A program made the position numbers and the translations under genes. The notes beneath the pieces are model-generated. The model had not been told where the DNA came from, did not search any database, and saw only the letters and a list, made by a program, of their open reading frames with translations. Below, piece after piece: positions 49,565-62,898 of a stretch of 64,000 nt of DNA (its first letter is position 1; the number at the start of each line of letters is the position of its first letter). The DNA comes from Colletes latitarsis (lineage: Eukaryota > Arthropoda > Insecta > Hymenoptera > Colletidae): NCBI RefSeq assembly GCF_051014445.1, contig NC_135134.1, forward strand, positions 3,873,672 to 3,937,671, read 5' to 3'.

Positions 49565-51312
49565 ACATTTTAACAAAACAAAACTAGAAACTAAAAGAAA
49601 AAACTGACGACGGCTCCTATTGCGGCCTCGTCTCCTCTTTTTTAGTCTCCTTATTTCAATTTTCTACTGCGGAGGCTTTCTGAAACAAAAGAATCCGCCT
49701 AATAAATACATTTGCGGACAAGTCAACAATCGCGCGCTCGTCAGCTGTTTCTCGCGCTCCAGCGACAGTCTGGTGTGCTTGGAGGGGAGAGCTGGCTGGC
49801 TATCTAGCGCTCTATCTAGTGGACTGTATATTCTTCTCTTTCTGGTCGATGAGATTCTCTTTCTACGATCTCACCAACGCGCACACCGGGTAGACGAGCT
49901 TTTCTCCGTTCTACCGGGTTCTCTTTGCAATGCCACGGACGGGAAACCAAATGGAGGTTGTAAGGTTCCAAGAAGCTATATCCCGCGAGCACGCTCCCCG
50001 TGCGGGTGACGTTTCTACACCACCCACGCAAGAGGACGTCTTGTCCTAGTTCGGCTCCCTCGTCAGCTGCTCCTCAGGAGCGACCTGCGGTATGCACACG
50101 TGGTTGCCAAGCCGGCGATTGCTTCATCAAAGGAACGCCCGGCAGCCAGCCGTGGCTACCTCGACGGAGGCTCCTGTCCCGAGGAACTGGCCTGCGGCTC
50201 ACCGGTTCAGGACTCAATCCCCTGCAATTCCAACCACCCTACGTTCACAGCCCAGTGTGGTCGACTCACAGCTGGTAGTGGGTGTAGCGATGGAAGGAAG
50301 GCTCTTCGAACCCTTTGCTCCACCGTACGCTTAGGCCCTACTTATTGTCCCCTCACGACGGTATATTGGAGCGGGTTTTCCGACGCCCGATGCTCGGAGA
50401 GCACCACGAAGTGATATTCTTTCTGAATATCTATCTTCCGGTTGCTCCTACGCCGTATAGCTCTAATCTTGGTCGGTGAAACTTTCCACCCCACCGGTCG
50501 GTGTACTCTCACTGGTACACAGGACGGGTGGTTCCAGTGGGTTTCGTATGACCTCTAGAAACGGTGAACTACCACTAGGTGATACCTGTATGTCGGTATC
50601 AGCCCTCCAGTAGCTCTAACCGGATAATTGGAAGAAGACTCAAGGCGATCCACACCGAATCTCCAACGTCGCAGTCGCATCCGCGAACTGCAACGTTCAA
50701 TCACAATCCTGCGTCTACGATCGCTTCACACTCGGCGTGCCTTGCGATCGCTGCAACGTCAGGCAGATTGTCCGTTTTCTGGGGAAAATCTCAAGTCGCT
50801 ATGACGAGATTTTCCAATAAACTATTTGTCCGCAAACTGATTCTATTACGAGGAGAGAGATCGGCTCATCCACCTCGGAGCTCGTAGGGAAAAGGGAACG
50901 CGACCGTCACAAGGTCCCCTCTCGATCGCCGACGGCTCAAGAATGAACCGTGACGATCTGCAAGCAGCGACGGCCGCGGCCGGCTCCGTCGCGCAAGCGC
51001 AGAACCGGGTAGCTACGCCTCGCGTTGCTGGGCCCGGGCTGCTACGCGCCGCGTTTCGTCTATCGATCTTTTTCCGATAGATCTCTTTTCTCTCTCTTTC
51101 TCAGCGCTAACAACACATTCCTAGAATTTGCTCCAAAACTCGAGAATTTCAGTGAAGCTAGCTTGAAAAAACACGTAAATAGCCGCGGTATACTAATCTG
51201 AACGATGGAAAATTTCCATGTCAGCACAACCATCTTGAATTACGCGAATTCAATATAGATACGGGCATCGCGGCCGAGTTTCTGCGTCTCGGACTCATGC
51301 GATATTTAAACA

Positions 51313-51316
51313 CGTA
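51313..51316. other. Target-site duplication, right copy (CGTA)
   Basis: Right-hand partner of 44243-44246, with GTA shared exactly. If the LTR end is placed one base earlier, the alternative is AAGTA versus ACGTA (5 bp, one mismatch), the length more usual for BEL/Pao. Confidence 0.55.
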
Positions 51317-51789
51317 TGTGACAAACGCGAAACTATGACCCTGATGAGGGCAAATCCCAGACATAACATGCGTTATCCTCTAAAATATTGATCGAAACCA
51401 GGTTTAATGGACGGTTTCAGTGTGGTACCACATTACTGCGTGATCCAATCCAGGAAAAGCCAAGGATCTAGCCATCAAGTATGAGAAATATGCGAAAGTG
51501 TGAGCCTGCTGAGGACAAGTCCTAGACCTAACCCAGACATACCATGAGTTATTCTCTAAAATATTGTTCCAAACCAGGACTAATTGAATGTTTCAGTGTG
51601 GTACCACATTACTACGTGATCCAAACCAGAAAAACCCAGGATATGTTCAACAAGTATGTGGAGAATGCGAAAGCATGTGTCTGATGAGGGCAAATCCCAG
51701 GCCTAACCAAGACATAACATGCGTTATCCTCTAAAATATTTATCAAGACCAGGACTAATTGAATGTTTCAGTGTGGTACCACATTACTA

Positions 51790-53547
51790 CGTGATCCAAA
51801 CCAGAAAAAACCCAGGATATGTTCAACAAGTATGTGGAGAATGCGAAAGAATGTGTCTGATGATGGCAAATCCCAGGCCTAACCTAGACATAACATGCGT
51901 TATCCTCTAAAATATTGATCGAAACCAAGTTTTATTGAATGTTTCAGTGTGATACCACATTACTACGTGATCCAATCCAGAAAAAGCCCAGGATCTAGCC
52001 ATCAAGTATGAGAAATATGCGAAAGTATGAGCCCGCTGAGGGCAAATCCTAGACCTAACCCAGACATAACATGCGTTATTCCCTAAAATATTGATCGAAA
52101 CCAGGTTTAATGGACTGTTTCAGTGTGGTACCACATTACTGCGTGATCCAATCCAGAAAAAGCCCAGGATCTAGCCATGAAGTATGAGAAATATGCGAAA
52201 GTGTGAGCCTGCTGAGGACAAATCCTAGACCTTACCCAGACAAAACATGAGTTATTCTCTAAAATATTGTTCCAAACCAGGACTAATTGAATGTTTCAGT
52301 GTGGTACCACATTACTACGTGATCCAAACCAGAAGAAACCCAGGATATGTTCAACAAGTATGTGGAGAATGCGAAAGTATGTGTCTGATGATGGCAAATC
52401 CCAGGCCTAACCTAGACATAACATGCGTTATCCTCTAAAATATTGATCGAAACCAGGTTTAATGGACTGCTTCAGTGTGGTACCACATTACTACGTGATC
52501 CACAACAGAAAAAGCCAGGGATCTGTTCAACAAGTATGTGAAAAATGCGAAAGTGTGAGCCTGCTGAGGGCAAATCCCAGACCTATCCCAGACATAACAT
52601 GAGTTATTCTCTAAAATATTGTTCCAAACCAGGTTTAATGGACTGCATCAGTGTGGTACCACATTAGTACATGATCCAAACCAGAATAAGCCAGAGATCT
52701 GCTCAACAAGTATGTGAAAAACGCGAAAGTATGACCCTGATGAGGGCAAATCCCAGGCCCAACCTAGACCTAACATGCGTTATCCTCTAAAATATTCATC
52801 GAAACTAGGTTTAATGGACTGTTTCAGTGTGGTACCACATTACTACGTGATCCAAACCAGAAAAACCCAGGATCTGTTCGAAAAGTATGTGAAAAATGCG
52901 AAAGTATGACCCTGATGATGGCAAATCCCAGACCTAACCAAGACCTATCATGCGCTATTCTCTAAAATATTGATGGAAACCAGGTTTAATGGACTGTTTC
53001 AGTGTGGTACAACATTACTGCGTGATCCAATCCAGAAAAAGCCCAGGATCTAGCCATCAAGTATGAGAAATATGTGAAAGTGTGAGCCTGCTGAGGGCAA
53101 ATCCTAGACCTAACCCAGACATAGCATGAGTTATTCTCTAAAATATTGTTCCAAACCAGGTTTAATGGACTGCATCAGTGTGGTACCACATTAGTACATG
53201 ATCCAAACCAGAATAAGCCAGGGATCTGTTCAACAAGTATGTGAAAAACGCGAAAGTATGACCCTGATGAGGGCAAATCCCAGGCCCAACCTAGACCTAA
53301 CATGCGTTATCCTCTAAAATATTCATCGAAACTAGGTTTAATGGACTGCTTCAGTGTGGTACCACATTACTACGTGATCCAAACCAGAAAAACCCAGGAT
53401 CTGTTCAACAAGTATGTGAAAAATGCGAAAGTATGACCCTGATGATGGCAAATCCCAGACCTAACCAAGACCTATCATGCGCTATTCTCTAAAATATTGA
53501 TGGAAACCAGGTTTAATGGACTGGTTCAGTGTGGTACCACATTGCTA
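51790..53547 (-). repeat. 10-mer higher-order repeat, copy 1
   Basis: Tandem with 53548-55310 at a period of 1758 bp. Shared variants include GATCCACAACAGAAAAAGCC, ACTGCATCAGTG and CTATCATGCGCTATTC. Very few differences are visible between the units. Confidence 0.85.
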
Positions 53548-55310
53548 CGTGATCCAAACCAGAAAAAACCCAGGATATGTTCAACAAGTATGTGGAGAAT
53601 GCGAAAGAATGTGTCTGATGATGGCAAATCCCAGGCCTAACCTAGACATAACATGCGTTATCCTCTAAAATATTGATCGAAACCAAGTTTTATTGAATGT
53701 TTCAGTGTGATACCACATTACTACGTGATCCAATCCAGAAAAAGCCCAGGATCTAGCCATCAAGTATGAGAAATATGCGAAAGTATGAGCCCGCTGAGGG
53801 CAAATCCTAGACCTAACCCAGACATAACATGCGTTATTCCCTAAAATATTGATCGAAACCAGGTTTAATGGACTGTTTCAGTGTGGTACCACATTACTGC
53901 GTGATCCAATCCAGAAAAAGCCCAGGATCTAGCCATGAAGTATGAGAAATATGCGAAAGTGTGAGCCTGCTGAGGACAAATCCTAGACCTTACCCAGACA
54001 AAACATGAGTTATTCTCTAAAATATTGTTCCAAACCAGGACTAATTGAATGTTTCAGTGTGGTACCACATTACTACGTGATCCAAACCAGAAGAAACCCA
54101 GGATATGTTCAACAAGTATGTGGAGAATGCGAAAGTATGTGTCTGATGATGGCAAATCCCAGGCCTAACCTAGACATAACATGCGTTATCCTCTAAAATA
54201 TTGATCGAAACCAGGTTTAATGGACTGCTTCAGTGTGGTACCACATTACTACGTGATCCACAACAGAAAAAGCCAGGGATCTGTTCAACAAGTATGTGAA
54301 AAATGCGAAAGTGTGAGCCTGCTGAGGGCAAATCCCAGACCTATCCCAGACATAACATGAGTTATTCTCTAAAATATTGTTCCAAACCAGGTTTAATGGA
54401 CTGCATCAGTGTGGTACCACATTAGTACATGATCCAAACCAGAATAAGCCAGAGATCTGCTCAACAAGTATGTGAAAAACGCGAAAGTATGACCCTGATG
54501 AGGGCAAATCCCAGGCCCAACCTAGACCTAACATGCGTTATCCTCTAAAATATTCATCGAAACTAGGTTTAATGGACTGTTTCAGTGTGGTACCACATTA
54601 CTACGTGATCCAAACCAGAAAAACCCAGGATCTGTTCGAAAAGTATGTGAAAAATGCGAAAGTATGACCCTGATGATGGCAAATCCCAGACCTAACCAAG
54701 ACCTATCATGCGCTATTCTCTAAAATATTGATGGAAACCAGGTTTAATGGACTGTTTCAGTGTGGTACAACATTACTGCGTGATCCAATCCAGAAAAAGC
54801 CCAGGATCTAGCCATCAAGTATGAGAAATATGTGAAAGTGTGAGCCTGCTGAGGGCAAATCCTAGACCTAACCCAGACATAGCATGAGTTATTCTCTAAA
54901 ATATTGTTCCAAACCAGGTTTAATGGACTGCATCAGTGTGGTACCACATTAGTACATGATCCAAACCAGAATAAGCCAGGGATCTGTTCAACAAGTATGT
55001 GAAAAACGCGAAAGTATGACCCTGATGAGGGCAAATCCCAGGCCCAACCTAGACCTAACATGCGTTATCCTCTAAAATATTCATCGAAACTAGGTTTAAT
55101 GGACTGCTTCAGTGTGGTACCACATTACTACGTGATCCAAACCAGAAAAACCCAGGATCTGTTCAACAAGTATGTGAAAAATGCGAAAGTATGACCCTGA
55201 TGATGGCAAATCCCAGACCTAACCAAGACCTATCATGCGCTATTCTCTAAAATATTGATGGAAACCAGGTTTAATGGACTGGTTCAGTGTGGTACCACAT
55301 TGCTACGTGA
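53548..55310 (-). repeat. 10-mer higher-order repeat, copy 2
   Basis: Second 1758-bp unit. It ends near 55310, where GAAAAACCCAGGATCTG replaces GAAAAAACCCAGGATATG. Confidence 0.85.
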
Positions 55311-55619
55311 TCCAAACCAGAAAAACCCAGGATCTGTTCAACAAGTATGTGAAAAATGAGAAAGTATGACCCTGATGATGGCAAATCCCAGACCTAACCT
55401 AGACCTAACATGAGTTATTCTCTAAAATATTCATCGAAACCAGGTTTAATGGACTTTTTCAGTGTGGTACCACATTACTACGTGATCCAATCCAGAAAAA
55501 GCCCAGAATCTGGCCATCAACTATGAGAAATATGCGAAAGTACGAGCCTGATGAGAGCAAATCCCAGACCCAACCTAGACCTAACATGCGTTATCCTCTG
55601 AAATATTGATCGAAACTAG

Positions 55620-58080
55620 GTTTAATGGACTGTTTCAGTGTGGTAACACATTACTACGTGATCCAAACCAGAAAAACCCTGGATCTGTTCAACAAGTATG
55701 TGAAAAATGCGAAAGTATGACCCTGATGAGGGCAAATCCCAGACCTATCCCAGACCTAACTTGCGTTGTCTTCTAAAATATTGATGGAAACCAGGTTTAA
55801 TGGACTGGTTCCTTGTGGTACCACATTACTGCATGATACAAACCAGAAGAACCCACGATCTGTTCAACAAGTATTGAAATATGCGAAAGTATGACCCTGA
55901 TGAGGGCAAATCCCAGACCTAGCCATGACCTAACATGCGTTATTCTCTAAAATATTGATCGAAACCAGGTTTAATGGACTGTTTCAGTGTAGTACCACAT
56001 TACTACGTGATCCAAACCAGAAAAAACCCAGGATCTGTTCTACAAGTATTTGAAAAACCCGAAACTTTGAGCCTGATGAGGGAAAATCCCGGACCTATCT
56101 CAGACTCCACATGCGTTATCCTCTAAAATATTGATCGAAACCAGGTTTAATGGACTGTTTCAGTGTGGTACCACATTACTACGTGATCCAAACCAGAAAA
56201 AGCCAGGGATCTGTTCATCAAGTATGTGAAAAATGCGAAAGTATGTGTCTGATGAAGGCAAATCCCAGGCCCAACCTAGACATGACATGCGTTATCTTCT
56301 AAAATATTGATCGAAACCAGGTTTAATTGAATGTTTCAGTGTGATACCACATTACGACGTGATCCAATCCAGAAAAAACCCAGGATCTGTTCAACAAGGA
56401 TGTGGAGAATGCGAAAGTATGTGTCTGATCAGGGTAAATCCCAGGCCTAACCTAGACATAACATGCGTTATCCTGTAAAATATTCATCGAAACCAGGTTT
56501 AATGGACTGTTTCAGTGTGGTACCACATTACTACGTGATCGAATCCAGAAAAAGCCCAGGATCTAGCCATCAAGTATGAGAAATATGCGAAAGTACGAGC
56601 CTGATGAGAGCAAATCCCAGACCTAACCTAGACCTAACATGAGTTATACTCTAAAATATTGTTCGAAACCAGGTTTAATGGACTGTTTCAGTGTGGTACC
56701 ACATTACTACGTGATCCAAACCAGAAAAAACCCAGGATCTAGGCATCAAGTATGAGAAATGTGCGAAAGTATGTGTCTGATGAGGGCAAATCCCAGGCCT
56801 AACCTAGACATAACATGCGTTATCGTCTAAAATATTGACCGAAACCTGTTTTAATCGACTGTTTCAGTGTGGTGCCACATTACTACGTGATCCAAACCAG
56901 AAAAAGCCCAGAATCTGGCCATCAACTATGAGAAATATGCGAAAGTACGAGCCTGATGAGAGCAAATCCCAGACCTAACCAAGACCTAACATGCGTTATT
57001 CTCTAAAATATTGTTCGAAACCAGGTTTAATGGACTGTTTCAGTGTGGTACCACATTACTATGTGATCCAAACCAGAAAAAACCCAGAATCTGTTCAACA
57101 AGTATGTGAAAAACGCGAAACTATGAGCCTGATGAGAGCAAATCCCAGACCTTACCATGACCTAACATGCGTTATTCTCTAAAATATTGATCGCAACCAG
57201 GTTTAATGGACTGTTTCAGTGTGGTACCACATTACTACGTGATCCAATCCAGAAAAAACCCAGGATCTGTTCTACAATTATGTGAGAAACCCGAAACTAT
57301 GAGCCTGATGAGGGCAAATCCCAGACCTATCCCAGACTTCACATGCGTTATCCTCTAAAATATTGATCGAACCAGGTTTAATGGACTGTTTCAGTGTGGT
57401 ACCACATTACTACGTGATCCAAACCAGAAAAAACCCAGGATATGTTCAACAAGTATGTGGAGAATGCGATAGTATGTGCCTGATGGGAGCAAATCCCAGG
57501 CCTAACCTATACCTAACATGCGTTACCCTCAAAATTGTTGATCGAAACCAGGTTTAATCGACTGTTTCAGTGTGGTACCACATTACCACGTGATCCAAAC
57601 CAGAAAAAAACGCGGGATCTGTACAACTAGTATGTGAAGAATGCGAAAGTATGAGCCTGACGAGGGCAAATCCCAGACCTATCCCAGACATAACTTGCGT
57701 TATCGTCTAAAATATTGATTGAAATCAGGTTTAATGGACCGTTTCAGTGTGGTACCACATTACTACGTGATCCAAACCAGAAAAAACCCAGGATATGTTC
57801 AACAAGTATGTGGAGAATGCGAAAGTATGTGTCTGATGAGGGCAAATCCCAGGCCTAACCTAGATATAACATGCGTTATCCTCTGAAATATTCATCGAAA
57901 CCAGGTTTAATGGACTGTTTCAGTGTGGTACCACATTACTACGGGATCCAAACCAGAAAGAGGCCAGAATCTGGCCATCAAGTATGAGAAATATGCGAAA
58001 GTACGAGCCTGATGATAGCAAATCCCAGACCTACCCTAGACCTAACATGAGTTATTCTCTAAAATATTCATCGAAATCAG
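55620..58080 (-). repeat. 14-mer higher-order repeat, copy 1
   Basis: Tandem with 58081-60541 at a period of 2461 bp. Shared odd variants include GTGGTAACACATTAC, GTTCCTTGTGGTACC, CCATTACGACG-type monomers and a one-base-short ATCGAACCAGG monomer. The units are nearly identical end to end, among the cleanest duplications in the window. Confidence 0.87.
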
Positions 58081-60541
58081 GTTTAATGGACTGTTTCAGT
58101 GTGGTAACACATTACTACGTGATCCAAACCAGAAAAACCCTGGATCTGTTCAACAAGTATGTGAAAAATGCGAAAGTATGACCCTGATGAGGGCAAATCC
58201 CAGACCTATCCCAGACCTAACTTGCGTTGTCTTCTAAAATATTGATGGAAACCAGGTTTAATGGACTGGTTCCTTGTGGTACCACATTACTGCATGATAC
58301 AAACCAGAAGAACCCACGATCTGTTCAACAAGTATTGAAATATGCGAAAGTATGACCCTGATGAGGGCAAATCCCAGACCTAGCCATGACCTAACATGCG
58401 TTATTCTCTAAAATATTGATCGAAACCAGGTTTAATGGACTGTTTCAGTGTAGTACCACATTACTACGTGATCCAAACCAGAAAAAACCCAGGATCTGTT
58501 CTACAAGTATTTGAAAAACCCGAAACTTTGAGCCTGATGAGGGAAAATCCCGGACCTATCTCAGACTCCACATGCGTTATCCTCTAAAATATTGATCGAA
58601 ACCAGGTTTAATGGACAGTTTCAGTGTGGTACCACATTACTACGTGATCCAAACCAGAAAAAGCCAGGGATCTGTTCATCAAGTATGTGAAAAATGCGAA
58701 AGTATGTGTCTGATGAAGGCGAATCCCAGGCCCAACCTAGACATGACATGCGTTATCTTCTAAAATATTGATCGAAACCAGGTTTAATTGAATGTTTCAG
58801 TGTGATACCACATTACGACGTGATCCAATCCAGAAAAAACCCAGGATCTGTTCAACAAGGATGTGGAGAATGCGAAAGTATGTGTCTGATCAGGGTAAAT
58901 CCCAGGCCTAACCTAGACATAACATGCGTTATCCTGTAAAATATTCATCGAAACCAGGTTTAATGGACTGTTTCAGTGTGGTACCACATTACTACGTGAT
59001 CGAATCCAGAAAAAGCCCAGGATCTAGCCATCAAGTATGAGAAATATGCGAAAGTACGAGCCTGATGAGAGCAAATCCCAGACCTAACCTAGACCTAACA
59101 TGAGTTATACTCTAAAATATTGTTCGAAACCAGGTTTAATGGACTGTTTCAGTGTGGTACCACATTACTACGTGATCCAAACCAGAAAAAACCCAGGATC
59201 TAGGCATCAAGTATGAGAAATGTGCGAAAGTATGTGTCTGATGAGGGCAAATCCCAGGCCTAACCTAGACATAACATGCGTTATCGTCTAAAATATTGAC
59301 CGAAACCTGTTTTAATCGACTGTTTCAGTGTGGTGCCACATTACTACGTGATCCAAACCAGAAAAAGCCCAGAATCTGGCCATCAACTATGAGAAATATG
59401 CGAAAGTACGAGCCTGATGAGAGCAAATCCCAGAACTAACCAAGACCTAACATGCGTTATTCTCTAAAATATTGTTCGAAACCAGGTTTAATGGACTGTT
59501 TCAGTGTGGTACCACATTACTATGTGATCCAAACCAGAAAAAACCCAGAATCTGTTCAACAAGTATGTGAAAAACGCGAAACTATGAGCCTGATGAGAGC
59601 AAATCCCAGACCTTACCATGACCTAACATGCGTTATTCTCTAAAATATTGATCGCAACCAGGTTTAATGGACTGTTTCAGTGTGGTACCACATTACTACG
59701 TGATCCAATCCAGAAAAAACCCAGGATCTGTTCTACAAGTATGTGAGAAACCCGAAACTATGAGCCTGATGAGGGCAAATCCCAGACCTATCCCAGACTT
59801 CACATGCGTTATCCTCTAAAATATTGATCGAACCAGGTTTAATGGACTGTTTCAGTGTGGTACCACATTACTACGTGATCCAAACCAGAAAAAACCCAGG
59901 ATATGTTCAACAAGTATGTGGAGAATGCGATAGTATGTGCCTGATGGGAGCAAATCCCAGGCCTAACCTATACCTAACATGCGTTACCCTCAAAATTGTT
60001 GATCGAAACCAGGTTTAATCGACTGTTTCAGTGTGGTACCACATTACCACGTGATCCAAACCAGAAAAAAACGCGGGATCTGTACAACTAGTATGTGAAG
60101 AATGCGAAAGTATGAGCCTGACGAGGGCAAATCCCAGACCTATCCCAGACATAACTTGCGTTATCGTCTAAAATATTGATTGAAATCAGGTTTAATGGAC
60201 CGTTTCAGTGTGGTACCACATTACTACGTGATCCAAACCAGAAAAAACCCAGGATATGTTCAACAAGTATGTGGAGAATGCGAAAGTATGTGTCTGATGA
60301 GGGCAAATCCCAGGCCTAACCTAGATATAACATGCGTTATCCTCTGAAATATTCATCGAAACCAGGTTTAATGGACTGTTTCAGTGTGGTACCACATTAC
60401 TACGGGATCCAAACCAGAAAGAGGCCAGAATCTGGCCATCAAGTATGAGAAATATGCGAAAGTACGAGCCTGATGATAGCAAATCCCAGACCTACCCTAG
60501 ACCTAACATGAGTTATTCTCTAAAATATTCATCGAAATCAG
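58081..60541 (-). repeat. 14-mer higher-order repeat, copy 2
   Basis: Second 2461-bp unit. Only scattered single-base differences from copy 1 were noticed, for example GGACAGTTTC versus GGACTGTTTC near 58614. Divergence begins near 60541 at GGTTGAATGGAC versus GGTTTAATGGAC. Confidence 0.87.
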
Positions 60542-62295
60542 GTTGAATGGACTTTTTCAGTGTGGTACCACATTACTACGTGATCCAAACCAGAAAAAAC
60601 CCAGGATCCGTTCAACATGTATGTGAAGAATGCGAAAGTATGTGTCTCATGAGGGAAAATCCCAGGCCTGACCTAGACCTAACATGCGTTACCCTCAAAA
60701 TTGGCGATCGAAACCAGGTTTAAACGACTGTTTCAGTGTGGTACCACATTACTACGTGATCCAAACCAGAAAAAAACCCAGGATCTGGCCATCAACTATG
60801 AGAAATATACGAAAGTATGAGCCTGATGAGGGCAAATCCTAGACCTAACCCAGACCTAACATGCGTTATCCTCTAAAATATTTATCAAGACCAGGACTAA
60901 TTGAATGTTTCAGTGTGGTACCACATTACTACGTGATCCAAACCAGAAAAAAACCCAGGATATGTTCAAGAAGTATGTGGAGAATGCGAAAGTGTGTGTC
61001 TGATGAGGGAAAATCCCAGGCCTAACCTAGACCTGGCATGAGTTATTCTCTAAAATATTCATCGAAACCAGGTTTAATCGACTGTTTCATTGTGGTACCA
61101 CATTACTACGTGATGCAAACCAGAAAAAAACCCAGGATCTGTACAACTAGTATGTGAAGAATGCGAAAGTATGAGCCTGACGAGGGCAAATCCCAGACCT
61201 ATCCCAGACATAACATGCGTTATCCTCCAAAATATTTATCAAGACCAGGTCTAATTGAATGTTTCAGTGTGGTACCACATTACGACGTGATCCAATCCAG
61301 AAAAAACCCAGGATCTGTTCAACAAGGATGTGGAGAATGCGAAAGTATGTGTCTGATCAGGGTAAATCCCAGGCCTAACCTAGACATAACATGCGTTATC
61401 CTGTAAAATATTCATCGAAACCAGGTTTAATGGACTGTTTCAGTGTGGTACCACATTACTACGGGATCCAAACCAGAATAAAACCCAGGATCTGTACAAT
61501 TAGTATGTGAAGAATGCGTAAGTATGAGCCTGACGTGGGCAAATCCCAGGTCTAACCTAGACATAACATGCGTTATCCTCTAAAATATTCATCGAAACTA
61601 GGTTTAATTGAATGTTTCAGTGTGATACCACATTACTACGTGATTCAATCCAGAAAAAGCCCAGGATCTGGCCATCAAGTATGAGAAATATGCGAAAGTA
61701 TGAGCCTGCTGAGGGCAAATCGTAGAACTAACCCAGACCTAACATGCGTTATCCTCTAAAATATTTATCAAGACCAGATTTAATGAACTGTTTCAGTGTG
61801 GTACCACATTAGTACATGATCCAAACCAGAATAAGCCAGGGATCTGTTCAACAAGTATGTGAAAAACGCGAAACTATGAGCCTGATGAGGGCAAATCCCA
61901 GACCTATCCCAGACATAACATGCGTTATCCTCTAAAATATTGATCGAAACCAGGTTTAATGGACTGTTTCAGTGTGGTACCGCATTACTACGTGATCGAA
62001 ACCAGAAAAAGCCAGGGATTTGTTCAACAAGTTTGTGAAAAACGCGAAAATATGACCCTGATGAGGGCAAATCCCGGACCTAACCTAGACCTAACATGAG
62101 TTATTCTCTAAAATATTCATCGGAACCAAGTTTAATGGTCTGTTTCCGTGTGGTACCACATTACTACGTGATCCAAACCAGAAAAAAACCCAGGATCCGT
62201 TCTACATGTATGTGAAGAATGCGAAATTATGTGTCTGATGAGGGAAAATCCCAGGCCTAACCTAGACCTAATATGCGTTACCCTCAAAATTATTG

Positions 62296-62546
62296 ATCGA
62301 AACCAGGTTTAATCGAACGTTTCAGTGCGGTACCACATTACTACGTGATCCAAACCAGAATAAAACCCAGGGTCTGTACTACAAGTATGTGAAGAATGCG
62401 TAAGTATGAGCCTGACGATGGCAAATCCCAGACCTATCCCACACATAACTTGCGTTATCATCTAAAACATTGACCGAAACCTGTTTTAATCGACTGTTTC
62501 AGTGTGGTACCACATTATTACGTGATCCAAACCAGAAAAAGTCCAG
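62296..62546 (-). repeat. Dimer-spaced duplication, copy 1 (partner 62648-62898)
   Basis: Matches at offset 352 (two monomers), sharing AATCGAACGTTTCAGTGCGG and CCCACACATAACTTGCG. A recent two-monomer duplication. Confidence 0.7.
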
Positions 62547-62647
62547 AATCTGGCCATCAACTATGAGAAATATGCGAAAGTACGAGCCTGATGAGAGCAA
62601 ATCCCAGACCTAACCAAGACCAAACATGCGTTATCCTGTAAAATATT

Positions 62648-62898
62648 GATCGAAACCAGGTTTAATCGAACGTTTCAGTGCGGTACCACATTACTACGTG
62701 ATCCAAACCAGAATAAAACCCAGGGTCTGTACTACAAGTATGTGAAGAATGCGTAAGTATGAGCCTGACGATGGCAAATCCCAGACCTATCCCACACATA
62801 ACTTGCGTTATCATCTAAAACATTGACCGAAACCTGTTTTAATCGACTGTTTCAGTGTGGTACCACATTACTACGTGATCCAAACCAGAAAAAACCCA
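62648..62898 (-). repeat. Dimer-spaced duplication, copy 2 (partner 62296-62546)
   Basis: Second copy of the 352-bp-spaced pair, with the same private variants. The sequences part where AAAAAGTCCAG becomes AAAAAACCCAG. Confidence 0.7.

Larger units (their letters stand above)
44247..51312 (-). mobile_element. BEL/Pao-type LTR retrotransposon, gag-bearing and pol-less, 7066 bp
   Basis: Two direct 1865-bp terminal repeats (TG...CA) bound a 3336-bp interior. The - strand orientation is fixed by the primer-binding site beside the right LTR, the polypurine tract beside the left LTR and the gag frame. Interior order in transcription direction: PBS, gag (456 codons), a small ORF, a hairpin-rich spacer, a 212-codon ORF, PPT. 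BEL/Pao elements normally encode gag-protease-RT-RNase H-integrase in one long frame; no such frame or RT/integrase motif is present, so the element cannot replicate alone. The satellite resumes in phase after it, so insertion was into an existing array. Confidence 0.93.
49448..51312 (-). mobile_element. 5' LTR (1865 bp)
   Basis: Partner of 44247-46111 and adjacent to the PBS, hence the 5' LTR of a - strand element. Most of its length lies upstream of the TATA-like box and would be U3. A short R and U5 fit in the last 100 bp or so (49448-49540). It ends in an 8-bp-stem hairpin at 49449-49472. Confidence 0.93.
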
